NCBI GenBank assembly: GCA_965247035.1
Contig: CBDFGJ010000003.1
Location: 124,001 to 188,000 of the forward strand
DNA length: 64,000 bases
Source of the DNA: Azophilus sp965247035
GTDB taxonomy: Bacteria > Pseudomonadota > Gammaproteobacteria > Pseudomonadales > Azotimanducaceae
Reading direction: 5' to 3'
The notes under the pieces were generated by a model. That model searched no databases and was not told the origin of the DNA. It was given only the letters and a program-made list of their open reading frames with translations. Both the position numbers and the translations under genes were made by a program. Of this stretch, positions 25,761-35,829 are shown in pieces. Numbering within the stretch: position 1 is the first letter of the stretch; every line of letters begins with the position of its first letter.

Positions 25761-25946
25761 ACCAGTTCCGTCAACAGACCACCTGCTGGTATGGGCAGAT
25801 CAGTCACAGTATTATCTTTCATGTGTGGCGTGCTCCTCTTGCTAATTTCGATTTTTTCGATAAAACTGGCTTGAGCAGGCCACGCCGCATACCTCAACCT
25901 TCACCAGATACCAGATTCGGTTATCACTCTACAGAGCATAAACAGC

Positions 25947-26387
25947 ATGACAAACCCACTGACAACATCCTCTCCCGTCATCCGTGTTTACTATGCGACT
26001 GCTTGGCTGAGCCTGATATTGGCTTTGGCAGGTTTTAGCTACAACGCCTGGCGACTTGAACGGTCGGAAGAGAACAGCAACCTGAGAAGTGCAGCCTTTC
26101 AACTTCTGTCTGAACTATCTGAGCTTAAACAGATCATGTACGCCAGTCACTACGACCATAATCAAGTGGAAGGCAGTCCCCGCCGGGGTTGGGTAAAAGT
26201 AGGTCTGATTGATGATCTCGGTATGTTGATGGGCGAGGATGTTGCACTTGCCAGTGCAGAACTCAAAGCCCAGTGGTCAGCCAACTGGGACCAGGTGGCC
26301 ACAGACAGGGCCAGTGTTCAGTCTCTTGTTGAAAGACTTGATGCGGTCCGGACAGCCGTCAAAGCCAGACTCGCGCATTTGGAATAA
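25947..26387 (+). CDS. Hypothetical membrane-anchored protein
   Basis: 146 aa: one N-terminal membrane segment (about residues 17-33, YATAWLSLILALAGFSY) followed by a helical, charged domain likely to be coiled coil or periplasmic/cytosolic. Not recognised. No good ribosome site precedes the ATG. The last 29 bp overlap the 3' end of an opposing ORF, and the two are convergent. Confidence 0.55.
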   Translation: MTNPLTTSSPVIRVYYATAWLSLILALAGFSYNAWRLERSEENSNLRSAAFQLLSELSELKQIMYASHYDHNQVEGSPRRGWVKVGLIDDLGMLMGEDVALASAELKAQWSANWDQVATDRASVQSLVERLDAVRTAVKARLAHLE

Positions 26388-26871
26388 GCGATAGCGCTTC
26401 TGGATCAGGCGATAGCGCTTCCAGATCAGGCGTGTCAACTGCTGTGTAACCGTCAAGCACTTCAGTCGCCGGCCATGAGCCATCTCCGGGCTGATCGCCT
26501 GTGAAATGCTGATCGCTGTCGTCGCTATAACAAACCATGATGCAACTCTGCGAAGCGATCAGGCCATATTGTCCCGGCTCGGCGTTACAGATGACCACTC
26601 GCCGGCCTTCATAGCTTTTGATGAAGGACGCCAGCAACGAGCGAATCCAGGATGCCTGTGTCGCCTGAAGGCCTGTGTAGCCTCTTCCGCCAAGCATATT
26701 GATTCGATGGTGCCATGGACTCTCCTCATGCGTCCAGAGCAGATCGACCAGTTCCTGTGTTCTCGTTTCCCGGTAAACCGGATGTCCGTCAGACTTTGTC
26801 AGCCATTCCGGCAACCATTGGTTAACCTTCAGCGCGTGTATCACTTGACTCTTTCTCTCCTTACTCATCAT
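26359..26871 (-). CDS. Hypothetical protein
   Basis: 170 aa from the ATG at 26871, chosen because GAGGG lies 5 bp upstream; the frame is open to 26979. The text is protein-like (MMSKERKSQVIHALKVNQWL, YRETRTQELVDLLWTHEES, SWIRSLLASFIKSYEGRRVV) but not recognised. The C-terminal 30 residues include two copies of LEALSP-like sequence from a short DNA repeat (GGCGATAGCGCTTC) and overlap the neighbouring gene, so the true end may be degraded. Confidence 0.4.
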   Translation of the reverse strand: MMSKERKSQVIHALKVNQWLPEWLTKSDGHPVYRETRTQELVDLLWTHEESPWHHRINMLGGRGYTGLQATQASWIRSLLASFIKSYEGRRVVICNAEPGQYGLIASQSCIMVCYSDDSDQHFTGDQPGDGSWPATEVLDGYTAVDTPDLEALSPDPEALSLIPNARVWL

Positions 26872-27009
26872 CTGGCCCTCTGCACATCTTCCCGGCAGGC
26901 CGGCGACAGCCGACCCGCCATGTTCACTGAACCGGGCCATCTGCCCCGGGAAACTGACCCGATCAGTTGTTTTGGACACCTCAAAGCCCTGAAACCCCCG
27001 CCCGTCTTC

Positions 27010-27682
27010 CTATTCCACATACGCCATCATCCCGTCAACATCTGTGGACCTGATATAGCGGGCCGGATTCGCAGTACTTTTCGCTATTTCCTCGAAGTGA
27101 CGCTCTCCGCACTCGATCTTTGCGCCTTCGAGATGGCGAAGGTCGTCCCACCAGATACTGCCCTATTCGAATGCCGCTCTGGATCTGAGGTATTTCTGCA
27201 TCTGTGGCTCCCATCATCCTGCTGATGATGTTCACCGGAATCGGCAGGGCGTAGGTCTGCATCAGATCAATCCTGCCGCCGCTCCCGGCGTTCAGTTCCA
27301 ACGCATCAAGCAGCCTGTCGGTCAGTTCATCAATCGTCCCCTCCATTGATTTGAGTGACTTGGGCGTGAATGCCTTGTTGACCAGCAGGCGCAGGCGGCG
27401 GTGTTCCGGATTGTCCTCCTGGATCATGCTGTTGGCGATGACCTGGATGCGTTTGGGCATCGGAAACGGGAACCGGCCACCTTTCCCCGTGGCTGTGGCC
27501 CGGTTTCTGACGAAACGGTCATCACGCAGCATGTCCGCGCAATCCTGGTGCCGGGACAGGAAGCAGGCGGGCATGGCGTAGAACCTGCCCTTGTACACGG
27601 GGGCTTCATCCCGCAGCCATGCAAAGTACTCGTGCTTGTTCTGGTTGAAGTCCTTGCCGGCGAGGTTTACGGGGACTTTCAT
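27010..27682 (-). pseudogene. Cytochrome P450, truncated and frameshifted
   Basis: The first 170 codons are a P450 N-terminal half (YFAWLRDEAPVYKGRFYAMP, MIQEDNPEHRRLRLLVNKAF, ALPIPVNIISRMMGATDAEI). After about 27170 the frame shifts by one base: the open frame continues as unrelated residues to 27035, while the alternate frame gives sensible sequence (WDDLRHLEGAKIECGE) to a stop at 27010. The I-helix and heme-binding cysteine are absent, so no active P450 can be made. Confidence 0.75.
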
Positions 27683-27792
27683 CGACTCTTCATGATGCGG
27701 ATTCGGTCAATTTTAACTCTGCTGATGGTGGGTTGTCAGGAGTCTCCTGCTACACTGGGCATCCTAGTATGGCATAGAAAAAGGAACACGAA

Positions 27793-28173
27793 ATGAGCGT
27801 GATGGAAGTAGGCAGTAAGCTGGTAGAGGCGGCAACCCGGGGCAGGGAAGGTGAGCAGGCCTTTTTGGACCAGTATTACGCGGATGATATTGTCAGTATT
27901 GAAGGTGGTGAAGGCAATGAGGAAATGCCTGGTCGATTTGAAGGCATTGACGCGGTCCGAGGTAAGCATGAGTGGTGGCACAGCAACAACGAGGTGCATG
28001 GTACCAAAGCAGTTGGTCCATATGTCGGCCACCGGGACGATCAGTTTGTCATTCACTTCACCATGGATCTGACCCCGAAAGGGGCAGAGCGGATGCAGAT
28101 GGATGAAGTCGGTCTCTTCACCGTGAAGGATGACAAGGTGGTGCAGGAAGAATATCTGTATCTGATGCAATAG
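27793..28173 (+). CDS. SnoaL-like (NTF2-fold) protein
   Basis: 126 aa with the small alpha+beta barrel pattern of SnoaL/ketosteroid-isomerase-like proteins (FLDQYYADDIVSIEGGEG, GRFEGIDAVRGKHEWW, VGLFTVKDDKVVQEEYLYLM). An AAGGA ribosome site lies 7 bp before the ATG. It is divergent from the broken P450 with a 110-bp gap; such proteins are often enzymes or small-molecule binders. The substrate is unknown. Confidence 0.8.
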   Translation: MSVMEVGSKLVEAATRGREGEQAFLDQYYADDIVSIEGGEGNEEMPGRFEGIDAVRGKHEWWHSNNEVHGTKAVGPYVGHRDDQFVIHFTMDLTPKGAERMQMDEVGLFTVKDDKVVQEEYLYLMQ

Positions 28174-28552
28174 GCCCGCGATGTGGCGAAGGGTTACGGC
28201 TGGGAGAGTGCCTGATGCGAAGTCGCCGAGACTGTAGCAAAGAGGTTGTAACAAAGACTGTGTAACTGCCTGTTGTCAGCCCGAATACCGGGCTGGGACG
28301 GGCAGTGATGGAATCGAAAGAGTTCCAGGCGATGGCGCAGCCGCTGCCAGACACATCGAAGCAGAAGTCGGTCTTAATGAGTTCCGGCGGGTGCCCGTCG
28401 CCGTCGAAACGGCCATGACCGCTGAGCATGATGACCGCCTCGGCTTTGCCATGCGTGAGCAGTCTGACTCCGAGAACAGCCACAATGAGCAGTCGCCACG
28501 GCTATGCTAGCAAAACGTTGCAGGCCGAAGATGGACGGTTCGAGGTCGATAT
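28174..28552. other. Intergenic stretch without a supported gene
   Basis: About 380 bp between the SnoaL gene and an IS end. Overlapping ORFs on the minus strand show no recognisable family. No clear regulatory element seen. Confidence 0.5.
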
Positions 28553-28665
28553 GTGTCAACCTCTTTTGGACACTTGTTGTTAGAATAACATCTATTTCGA
28601 TCTCGTATAGCCAGCAGCAGCCAGCGTTGGAAAATTGACGTAATCAGTTGGCACTGCTGTCAATC
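28553..28665 (-). mobile_element. Solo end of the IS3-family element
   Basis: About 113 bp matching the outer end (30137-30245) of the IS3-family remnant downstream, including the GTGTCAAC terminus and the stretch AGCCAGCAGCAGCCAGCGTT. No transposase is attached, so it is a leftover from an older insertion or an internal deletion. Confidence 0.75.
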
Positions 28666-28679
28666 ATTTCCTGGCAGCG

Positions 28680-29270
28680 TTGGGAGAAGAGAATTCATGG
28701 CTGATGTTAAGAGAGGGAATGATTGTTGATGCCAGTATTACTGTAGCGCCGGCATTAACGAAGAACGCGAGCCGTAGCCGTGACCCGAAGATGCATCAGG
28801 TCAAGAAGGGCAACCAATGGCATTATGGAATGAAGATGCATATTGGGGCGGACGATGGGGTGGGTTTCGTTTGCACTGCGACGGGAACGCCAGCGAATGT
28901 TCATGGTCTGACGGAAGCAGAGAAGCTGCTGCATGGCGATGAAGAACGGGTTCGCGAAGATTAAGGCAGTCGCGGTATTGAGAAGCGTCCAGAGCATCAG
29001 AGTCGAGATGCTGACTGGGCAGATCGCGATGAGGTTGACGCATAGGGCGGTCAGCTTCGGAAGTTGAAGCCGGGCAGCGCTGTTGGGTGCAGGGAGAAAA
29101 AGAAGGCGTGTATGCGATCTGAAGAGGAACATCCTTTCTGGTATGTGAAACAGATATCTGGCTAGCGTAAAATGCGATATCGTGGCACCATGAAAAACAT
29201 GGGGCGCATTCATCTGCTACAGGGATTCGCCAACTTACTGATCGGTGACTGATACGTTTGTGTGTAAAGG
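28680..29270 (+). pseudogene. Broken IS5-family transposase
   Basis: The frame at 28680-28964 carries typical IS5 sequence (IVDASITVAPALTKNASRSR, MHQVKKGNQWHYGMKMHIGA, ANVHGLTEAEKLLHG). Downstream, shifted frames continue the family C-terminus (EEHPFWYVKQISG, MRYRGTMKNMGRIHLLQGFA). Frameshifts and stops separate the parts and the N-terminus is missing. Confidence 0.8.
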
Positions 29271-29398
29271 AAAATTCCATTAGGATAAAGAAAAATGCTG
29301 GTAAATGACATTGATCAACGTACATACATCTCTAAATCGGAGGCTGGGCGTTGGATTGGCAATTATATTGATGGATCCAAAGTATCGGAGGGCTAGAA

Positions 29399-30079
29399 AT
29401 GCCGTACTCGGAAAGTGTTAAAAAAGCCATTGCGTTCCTGATGGTGGCGACTGTTTTCTGCCTTGGTAACGTTTACGCCAGTGAATCGGTTCGGGTGCCA
29501 GGGAAGGAAGAGGGCGATGCCTCGGCGCAGTTCAGGCTTGGTGTCATGTATGAACATGGCGTGCCTGAAGACGATCAGGGAGCAGTCAGGTTGTATCGGA
29601 GGGTAGCGGCGCAGAGAACGTCGGCAAAGTCTGCATCTGGCATAGTAAGAGCAAAGATCGTGACTCAGATAGACAAACCAGATCCGCAAGCGGGCGTGAA
29701 ATCCACGCAAAATATACTCATTGACTTTAGTGAAGAACGCGTTGACCAAGATTTTGCCACGGGTCATACCAAAATTGGCTCTATAGAGCTAGAAGCTGTT
29801 CGCAACAAATTTCTTGTCAAGGACGTGGAATTTGAAGGCGATTCTGTCACGTTCACTGCCGTTGGCCAGACGGCATCAGGTGTTTTGTTTATTCCAGCCA
29901 TTAACTACAGTATTAAAATTAAGGTTAATGCTGAAGGTACTGCGACTGGAGAAGCGCACCATGACGGGTATCCCAGTTATCGCGTATATGTGAATGGTAA
30001 CCGGATTTACGAGCACAAGCACAAGCACACAGAAGTCTTGAAGACCGCGCCGGGTAATGAGATGAATAGGAAATTCTAA
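29399..30079 (+). CDS. Secreted protein with a Sel1-like segment and a DUF3238-like domain
   Basis: 226 aa. A signal peptide covers about residues 1-27 (AIAFLMVATVFCLGNVYA, then SES). A single Sel1-like repeat follows (GDASAQFRLGVMYEHGVPED). The rest resembles DUF3238, with HHDGYPSYRVYVNGNRIYEH near the end; this call is tentative. A GGAGGG ribosome site lies 6 bp before the ATG. The gene is intact although surrounded by broken IS elements. It ends in a His/Lys-rich stretch (HKHKH). Confidence 0.65.
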   Translation: MPYSESVKKAIAFLMVATVFCLGNVYASESVRVPGKEEGDASAQFRLGVMYEHGVPEDDQGAVRLYRRVAAQRTSAKSASGIVRAKIVTQIDKPDPQAGVKSTQNILIDFSEERVDQDFATGHTKIGSIELEAVRNKFLVKDVEFEGDSVTFTAVGQTASGVLFIPAINYSIKIKVNAEGTATGEAHHDGYPSYRVYVNGNRIYEHKHKHTEVLKTAPGNEMNRKF

Positions 30080-30136
30080 GTCTGATTGACCTACATCAAG
30101 CAAGCACAGACGAACAATCGAGACTGCGGAAGGTGT

Positions 30137-31345
30137 CAACTTCTTTCGGATACTTGTTTTCAACATAATATCTATTTCGATCCCACATAGCCAGCAGCAG
30201 CCAGCGTTGGGAAATTGACATAATCAATTGCGACGCTGCCATCCATTGGTTCCGTCACCGGATTGATGGCCACCGCTTTCGATGGCATCGACGCGGTCGG
30301 TCGGCCATGCACAAATCGCTCTGGATGTAGTTCGTAGCATTGCTCCAGGCCACTGTGGTATTCATTGTTATACCACGCAAAATAGTCCTCACACCATTGC
30401 CTGGCGTGAGCGATATACTGAAATCGGCCCGGATAATCTGGTTGATATTTCTGCGTCTTGAATTAGCTTTCGCTAAACGGGTTATCGTTACTGACGCGGG
30501 ACCTGTTGTGATTACAGGTCACGCCTGAGTTTTTCATCATATCAAGCCTCGCATCCCGGCAAGATCGGTATGGGCAGTCATCGGTGCCCCGCGGCCCTGA
30601 TGCACGGCAAGTTGATCAGGTTCGATGTCATACCTTGCCGTCCTTGTGTGTCAACCTCATCCATCAACTGGCTGGCCAGGGTACTGTTTTCTTTGTGCGA
30701 CACCATCCAGGCCACGACATAGCGGTTGAACAAATCCAGCACCACATACAGAGACAGATACACCGCCAGGTGGATCAGGGGCAATTTAGTAATATCCCAG
30801 GTCCAGACCTCATTGGGTGCATGAGCCAGCAACTTGGGCACAGCATGATGTTGGGCCGGGCGCTGGTCCCATCGACCCACGCTCTCGCCAAGTTCCCGCA
30901 GCAAACGATGCATGGTACTGACCGAGCAGAGGTATTCTCCCTGCTCAAAGGCGTTGGTAGACCTCAGCAGGTGGTTGATCGTGATACGCCTGACTATGCA
31001 GCAGATCAATCACTGTCGCTCGCTCACGGGCGCTCAGTGCGCATGTGCCGATTGCTGGCGTGAACGACGGGGCGGGCGAGCAACAGATGCGCGCCTCTGC
31101 CAAGCATAGACAGTACTTCGATTCAGACCCAGCGCGGCACACTGGTGCATGACGGTTCTCATGCATCGCTCCCATTGCTGGCGCGATCGAGCATCGACAA
31201 GGCTTTTTTTGGAGCTCCAGATAGTTGTTGGCGATCTCCAATGGCGGGTCAAGCGCTGATTGGCTTTCTCAAGCTGTACAATCTGCAGCCCGGCGGCGAG
31301 GCGAACGCCCCGCCGCCGGTTCAGGCACACTTGTTTCACACAAAG
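30137..31345 (-). pseudogene. Broken IS3-family element
   Basis: Remnants of both IS3 reading frames on the minus strand. The orfA end lies near 31200-31340 (RRRGVRLAAGLQIVQLEKAN and a degraded coiled coil). The orfB integrase core is at 30578-31009 (HAPNEVWTWDITKLP, YVVLDLFNRYVVAWMVSHKE), with its C-terminus in shifted frames (WCEDYFAWYNNEYHSGLEQC). Several frameshifts and stops make it inactive. The terminal sequence at 30137 reads GGTGTCAAC. Confidence 0.85.
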
Positions 31346-31353
31346 GTGCCTGA

Positions 31354-32350
31354 ACATGAGACTGTTGCACGCCTGCCTTCCCTCCTGCAAGCACCTGCCC
31401 GTGGGCCTGACCGATTCCGAACCCGCCCGTGAGCGCCTGCGCGCTCTTGAACGATCGCCGGTGGCATGCGCCCCGGCGACGCCCTTCGCACCGCAGGCCT
31501 AGCCAAGAGCGGCTACTACGACTGGCGCAGGGCCCACCGCTGCGGCGGTCTCAAGACCCTCGCGCCGCGCAGCACCCGCCCGCACGGAGTCCGCCCCCGG
31601 CAGTGGACCCATCACGCGCCTGGTCGAGGCCGAGCGCCGCCGGCCTTGGGCCGGGCGCACGACCATCCACGCCATCCTCCGCCGCAACCCCAGCTTCACA
31701 CTGAGCGCCGCGTCCGTCGGACGGATCCTCGCCGATGGCGTGCGCACCGGCCGCGCAGCACCAGCCAGCCACTGCGAGGGGCGCGTACGGAGCAAGCGCC
31801 GCCGCAACTTCAAAAGCTCCCACGCCCAGCGCCTCGCTCATGGCCTTAAAGCACAATAGCCCGGCGAACCCTTCCAAAGTTCGACCACATGACCGTGCAT
31901 GTTGACGGCAGGGTCTTTGTCGACGGCAGGGTCTTCAAGCAGTTCCACGCCAAGGGCCCAATCACCAAAAGCATCCACGTCAAGGTCCGTTCCTGCGCCA
32001 CCGCCGCCACCGCCACCGACTTCCTCCACGAGGTCCGGCAGCGCATGCCCGTCCACTCCGTGCAGGTCGATGGCGGCTACGGGTTCATGAAGGAATTCGG
32101 GGCCGCCTGCCGCGATGCCGATATCCCCCTCCATGTCCTCCCTCCCCGGCGTCCCGACATCAACGGCAGCGTCGAGCGCAGCAACCGCACCCTGCGCGAC
32201 GGGTTTTGGTCCGTCTATCGGGACGACCTCGCCATCGGCGAAGTGAACCGAGCCCTGAAGGGCTATCTCCTCGACCACGTCCGACCCCGACATGCCCTCG
32301 GTTTGTTGACACCAGCTAAATTCGCGGACAAGCTCCCTCCCGCTGCCTGA
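31354..32350 (+). pseudogene. Broken IS481-like transposase
   Basis: The C-terminal integrase core is open at 31889-32350 (VQVDGGYGFMKEFGAACRDA, HVLPPRRPDINGSVERSNRT, RPRHALGLLTPAKFADKL). The N-terminal helix-turn-helix part lies upstream in other frames (SGYYDWRRAH; TTIHAILRRNPSFTLSAASV), so at least two frameshifts are present. A small in-frame duplication gives VDGRVFVDGRVF at the start of the core. The IS481 assignment is by pattern. Confidence 0.7.
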
Positions 32351-32642
32351 TCCACAAAATTCCGAGATGTACTGAGCCAGTACAGGCTCTGGACCTCATG
32401 ACACCAAACGAGTGTCTTCAACAACTCATGGCTGCCTGAACAGTCTCATATGTACTGAACCCGGACAGGTGCTTGACTGCATGAGCAGAAATGTGGTTGA
32501 CTTTTTTATCGGTCTTTCGCCTCCGCCGCAGCCACTTTTCTCCTGTCACACGACCACCGTGCGGCCGGTCAAAGTGACGGTGTACGAGAAGGAAGTAGGA
32601 AGAATTTGTGGTCAATCATAATTTTTGAAGAGAGGAATGAAA

Positions 32643-35150
32643 ATGAATCACAAACTTGCTCAATTCCTGCAACGCCTCACGATGATGGCAATAGCCGCGG
32701 CGTTCGCTTCAATCCCGGCCTTGCTCTTCGCCCAGAGCAGCAGCCAGACTGCCTCGGGGTTAGCTCGCCCGAAGACCACGCAGGATGGGGTGCTCGAGGG
32801 GTTTGGTGGTTATGCAATGCGTTACTATTTTCAGGAAGGTAAAGACTTTACGGACAAAGATGCCCATGTCTATTACGAACCGATGATTTATTTAGTGACT
32901 AATGAAAAGGGTGAGCTTGAGCATGAAATCAAGCCAAGAAGAGATGGGGAGGTTGACTTAATATTGTACATTAAATTCCATAGAGGCAAAGATGGGATAA
33001 TCAGTGCCCTTCGGGAAGAGTTAAAAGAAGCCGCCAAACAGCAGGATAAAAACTTCAACTTAGAGCCAGGCACGGAACCGTACAGAATTTCGGTTCTCAC
33101 ACCGTCTAAGTCAAGCCTCAGTATCAAAAGATCATCGGGAAAAGAGAAGAATAATGTACATGTGGAACTCAATAACTCATTTACGGAAATCGGGGAAGTT
33201 GCCGTGCCATTTCCTATGAAATCCGAGGATGAAGCTAATATGCTGCTCAGCAATTTACAAGGCAACCTAGTCCAGTTTGTTTTCGAATACAAATTCAAAG
33301 GCGTCTCCGAACGGAAATGTACCGCTACGGCTGAGTATAGCCGCATTCAAGACATAGACTTGTTCAAGGAGGTGATGGGCGAGGGAGGAAAAGGCTCTGT
33401 CAGCCGCGACCAAGTTGTAGATATAATGGGGGAAATGATTGAAAAATTTGAGGTCAATAGACGATGCAATGATGGTGATGGTCCAAAGGTGAGTGACTTG
33501 ATGGAGAAGCTGATGGAGAAGCTGAAAAAACCGGAGATAAAGAACTGGGAGGATGTTGACAAGCAGATAGCGTTCAACGCGGAGAGTTTCAAGGCCGATG
33601 TGGAAAATAAAATTAGGGAGAGCAGTCAGGAGGTCCACCGAAAATTCATTCTTGACATAGTAGACAAGTCGATAGACGCTGCGACAACCGACGACAGCGG
33701 AGCGAAGGTAGGAGGCAGCTACGGGGGGATTGGCCTCAACCTGTCTAGGAATCGGAAGGAGGCCGAGTCGATGAGTACTGAGGAGCAACAAAAGGCTATT
33801 GACAAAGTCCTTTCAGACCTAACGGTAGAGATGGAATGGACAGGAGAACGGTACATCCCAAAGTCCTTGGATGTGCATACCAAAGCGAGCTTACGCACAT
33901 CGCTGGCAAGCGGTCTCACGGTTGAATACACTGTCATCAAAGATAGTGATGGTACGGGATCAGTCATACTGACAGACCAAGCCCGCCTGAAGACTACTCC
34001 GTATGTGGAGTGGCTCAAAGTCAACAGTACGGAGGGTGGCGCTGATGTCCAGATCAGCGCCCGGAACCGGACAAGGATTTCGGCAGAGGGCGCAGACCAG
34101 GACGGGGCCGAACAGGAAAACGTCGTTGAACTGGAGATCAACGCTACGCAGGGCGATGTCGGGATTTTTGCCAAAGACGACGTAGGTATTGATGCCAGTG
34201 ACGACGTAGATATTGGTGCTAGTGACAAGATAACTATCTTTGCAAAGGGTGCAGATCAGGACGGTGATGAGCTGGGGGAGGAAGAGCTTTTGGAGATGGG
34301 AAGCCACATGATCGGGGTGATAACTAGTATCTTGAATGACGGTGCCGATGTGGAAGGTGAAGACCCTTGGGCGGCGATGCTTAAAGGCATGCAGAGCGGG
34401 GTCGTTGAACTGGAGATCAACGCTACGCAAGGGGATGTCGGGATTTCTGCCAAAGACGACGTAAATATTGATGCCAGTAACAAGATAATTATCTACGCAA
34501 AGGGCTCGAACCCTACGTCGTCAGACATCGTTAAATTGATAAAAAAGATTGCTATGCCTGATAAAGGTATAGTCGCAATTTTTGCCGAAGACACGGTCGC
34601 AGCTATGTCCGATGGTAAAGTAGTTATTAGCGGTACAGAAGGCGCATCGATCGTATCGGTACATGGTGGAGTAGTTGTTGGCGGTGAAGACAGCATAATG
34701 GTTCAATCTCGAAAGGAAAATGTATATATTGTCGCTAGGGATAAGGTACAGATTGATGGGAAAGAGATAGAAATTAATGGGGAAAATTTCCCCTACGTTG
34801 CTACATGCTTTTATGAGTTACAGAAGAACAGGAAGAAAGCTAGTACTAGTAAGTATTACCACGATTTGGGCAGAAATGATAACACAGCCTTTATTTCGGG
34901 TGTGGAAGCATATTCGCGCAAGAACTCGTGCTCTGACACCACCGGTCTCTCATGGCGGCTCACTCGGAAGAATGTGAGCACCGGCAACTGGATGCTTCTA
35001 ATAACGGACTATTCGGATTGCGACATTATTGGGTCGAGAATCGTCTTTATGGGGGGGGCCGGAGTTGAGGAGGATGGAACCAATAGGCCGGCGATTACGA
35101 AGAATTATGATCAACTACGTAAGCTTGACTCTTGGTGTACGGGCAACTAA
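32643..35150 (+). CDS. Large secreted protein with VgrG-like beta-repeat segments
   Basis: 835 aa. I chose the ATG at 32643 because AGAGGA lies 6 bp upstream; it gives a clean signal peptide (MNHKLAQFLQRLTMMAIAAA, cleavage near FAQ). Residues to about 450 are a charged alpha/beta region. The C-terminal half contains beta-repeat runs of the form IxAxDDVxIxASDxIxIxAKG, and the block VVELEINATQGDVGI occurs twice (DNA near 34126 and 34404). These resemble beta-helical spike or tail segments such as those at VgrG C-termini. No catalytic motif seen. It is followed after 20 bp by a second secreted-type gene. Confidence 0.75.
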   Translation: MNHKLAQFLQRLTMMAIAAAFASIPALLFAQSSSQTASGLARPKTTQDGVLEGFGGYAMRYYFQEGKDFTDKDAHVYYEPMIYLVTNEKGELEHEIKPRRDGEVDLILYIKFHRGKDGIISALREELKEAAKQQDKNFNLEPGTEPYRISVLTPSKSSLSIKRSSGKEKNNVHVELNNSFTEIGEVAVPFPMKSEDEANMLLSNLQGNLVQFVFEYKFKGVSERKCTATAEYSRIQDIDLFKEVMGEGGKGSVSRDQVVDIMGEMIEKFEVNRRCNDGDGPKVSDLMEKLMEKLKKPEIKNWEDVDKQIAFNAESFKADVENKIRESSQEVHRKFILDIVDKSIDAATTDDSGAKVGGSYGGIGLNLSRNRKEAESMSTEEQQKAIDKVLSDLTVEMEWTGERYIPKSLDVHTKASLRTSLASGLTVEYTVIKDSDGTGSVILTDQARLKTTPYVEWLKVNSTEGGADVQISARNRTRISAEGADQDGAEQENVVELEINATQGDVGIFAKDDVGIDASDDVDIGASDKITIFAKGADQDGDELGEEELLEMGSHMIGVITSILNDGADVEGEDPWAAMLKGMQSGVVELEINATQGDVGISAKDDVNIDASNKIIIYAKGSNPTSSDIVKLIKKIAMPDKGIVAIFAEDTVAAMSDGKVVISGTEGASIVSVHGGVVVGGEDSIMVQSRKENVYIVARDKVQIDGKEIEINGENFPYVATCFYELQKNRKKASTSKYYHDLGRNDNTAFISGVEAYSRKNSCSDTTGLSWRLTRKNVSTGNWMLLITDYSDCDIIGSRIVFMGGAGVEEDGTNRPAITKNYDQLRKLDSWCTGN

Positions 35151-35170
35151 CAGATCATCGGAGGTGGAGT

Positions 35171-35645
35171 ATGAGACCGTCGAAGCTAACAAACTTTTGG
35201 CGCAGGATGACAAAAAGGCATACTGTTCGCAGCGCTCTGCATGACTTGGATGGGTGCGACCGGTAGTGCAGACGATCCTGTTGAGGCATCTACAGCGGGA
35301 ACGGCGGGGGACAGGGGCCAAAACTCAGTAGACGCAGGTGTGCCTGATGGCAACGAGCAAGCCACAACGGGCGATAAAGTAAGGACGGTTGAGAATGAAG
35401 AGCGGGATCCGCCTGGCAACGGCGTGGCGAAGGTTGAACCAAGCGACAGCAAAACCACCAAAGAAAACCTTGAGTTTGTCCGGGAGCAAGCCCAAGAGAC
35501 ACTAGATTCTGTTCAGAGGCAAGCTCAAGAAAGCCTCGATCAAGTTTTAGAAAATCTGGAAAAGCAGGAAGGGTCTACGAAAATACGGAGAAAGGGCGAG
35601 AGGAACTCCGATTGGGACGTAGAATTCATCATGTCGACGGAATAG
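35171..35645 (+). pseudogene. Secreted acidic protein gene with a frameshift in the signal peptide
   Basis: The ATG at 35171 has a strong GGAGG site 6 bp upstream, but its frame ends at 35266. One base earlier or later would join MRPSKLTNFWRRMTKR to the downstream frame ILFAALCMTWMGATGSADD, giving a normal signal peptide and a 134-aa-type acidic mature protein with a coiled-coil stretch (FVREQAQETLDSVQRQAQES). The break lies at about 35216-35224. Either the gene is dead, starts at the ATG at 35241, or the assembly has a one-base error. It follows the 835-aa gene by 20 bp. Confidence 0.6.
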
Positions 35646-35829
35646 CGCCTTGTTTTGAGAGTAAACTCCTGAGAGAGCCTCTTTGATCTGTATGCTCAGT
35701 CGAAGGCATGACGTGAGACTGATGACATTCGAGTGCTCTTGGCAGCTCGGCAATATCCTTATATTGGATTAAAACATTTAGATACAGCCAGTCATAGAAG
35801 TGCTCATCTATCTCCCATTTTTCTTTTTG
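35646..35829. other. Start of the AT-rich tract
   Basis: The base composition falls sharply here and stays AT-rich to about 36790. No gene is supported in this part. Confidence 0.5.

Noticed and set aside
28118..28483. 121-codon minus-strand ORF over the SnoaL 3' end
   Set aside because: Overlaps a supported gene and has no ribosome site or family pattern.
31499..31813. Minus-strand ORFs inside the IS481-like remnant
   Set aside because: Antisense to the transposase remnant in GC-rich DNA; no family pattern.
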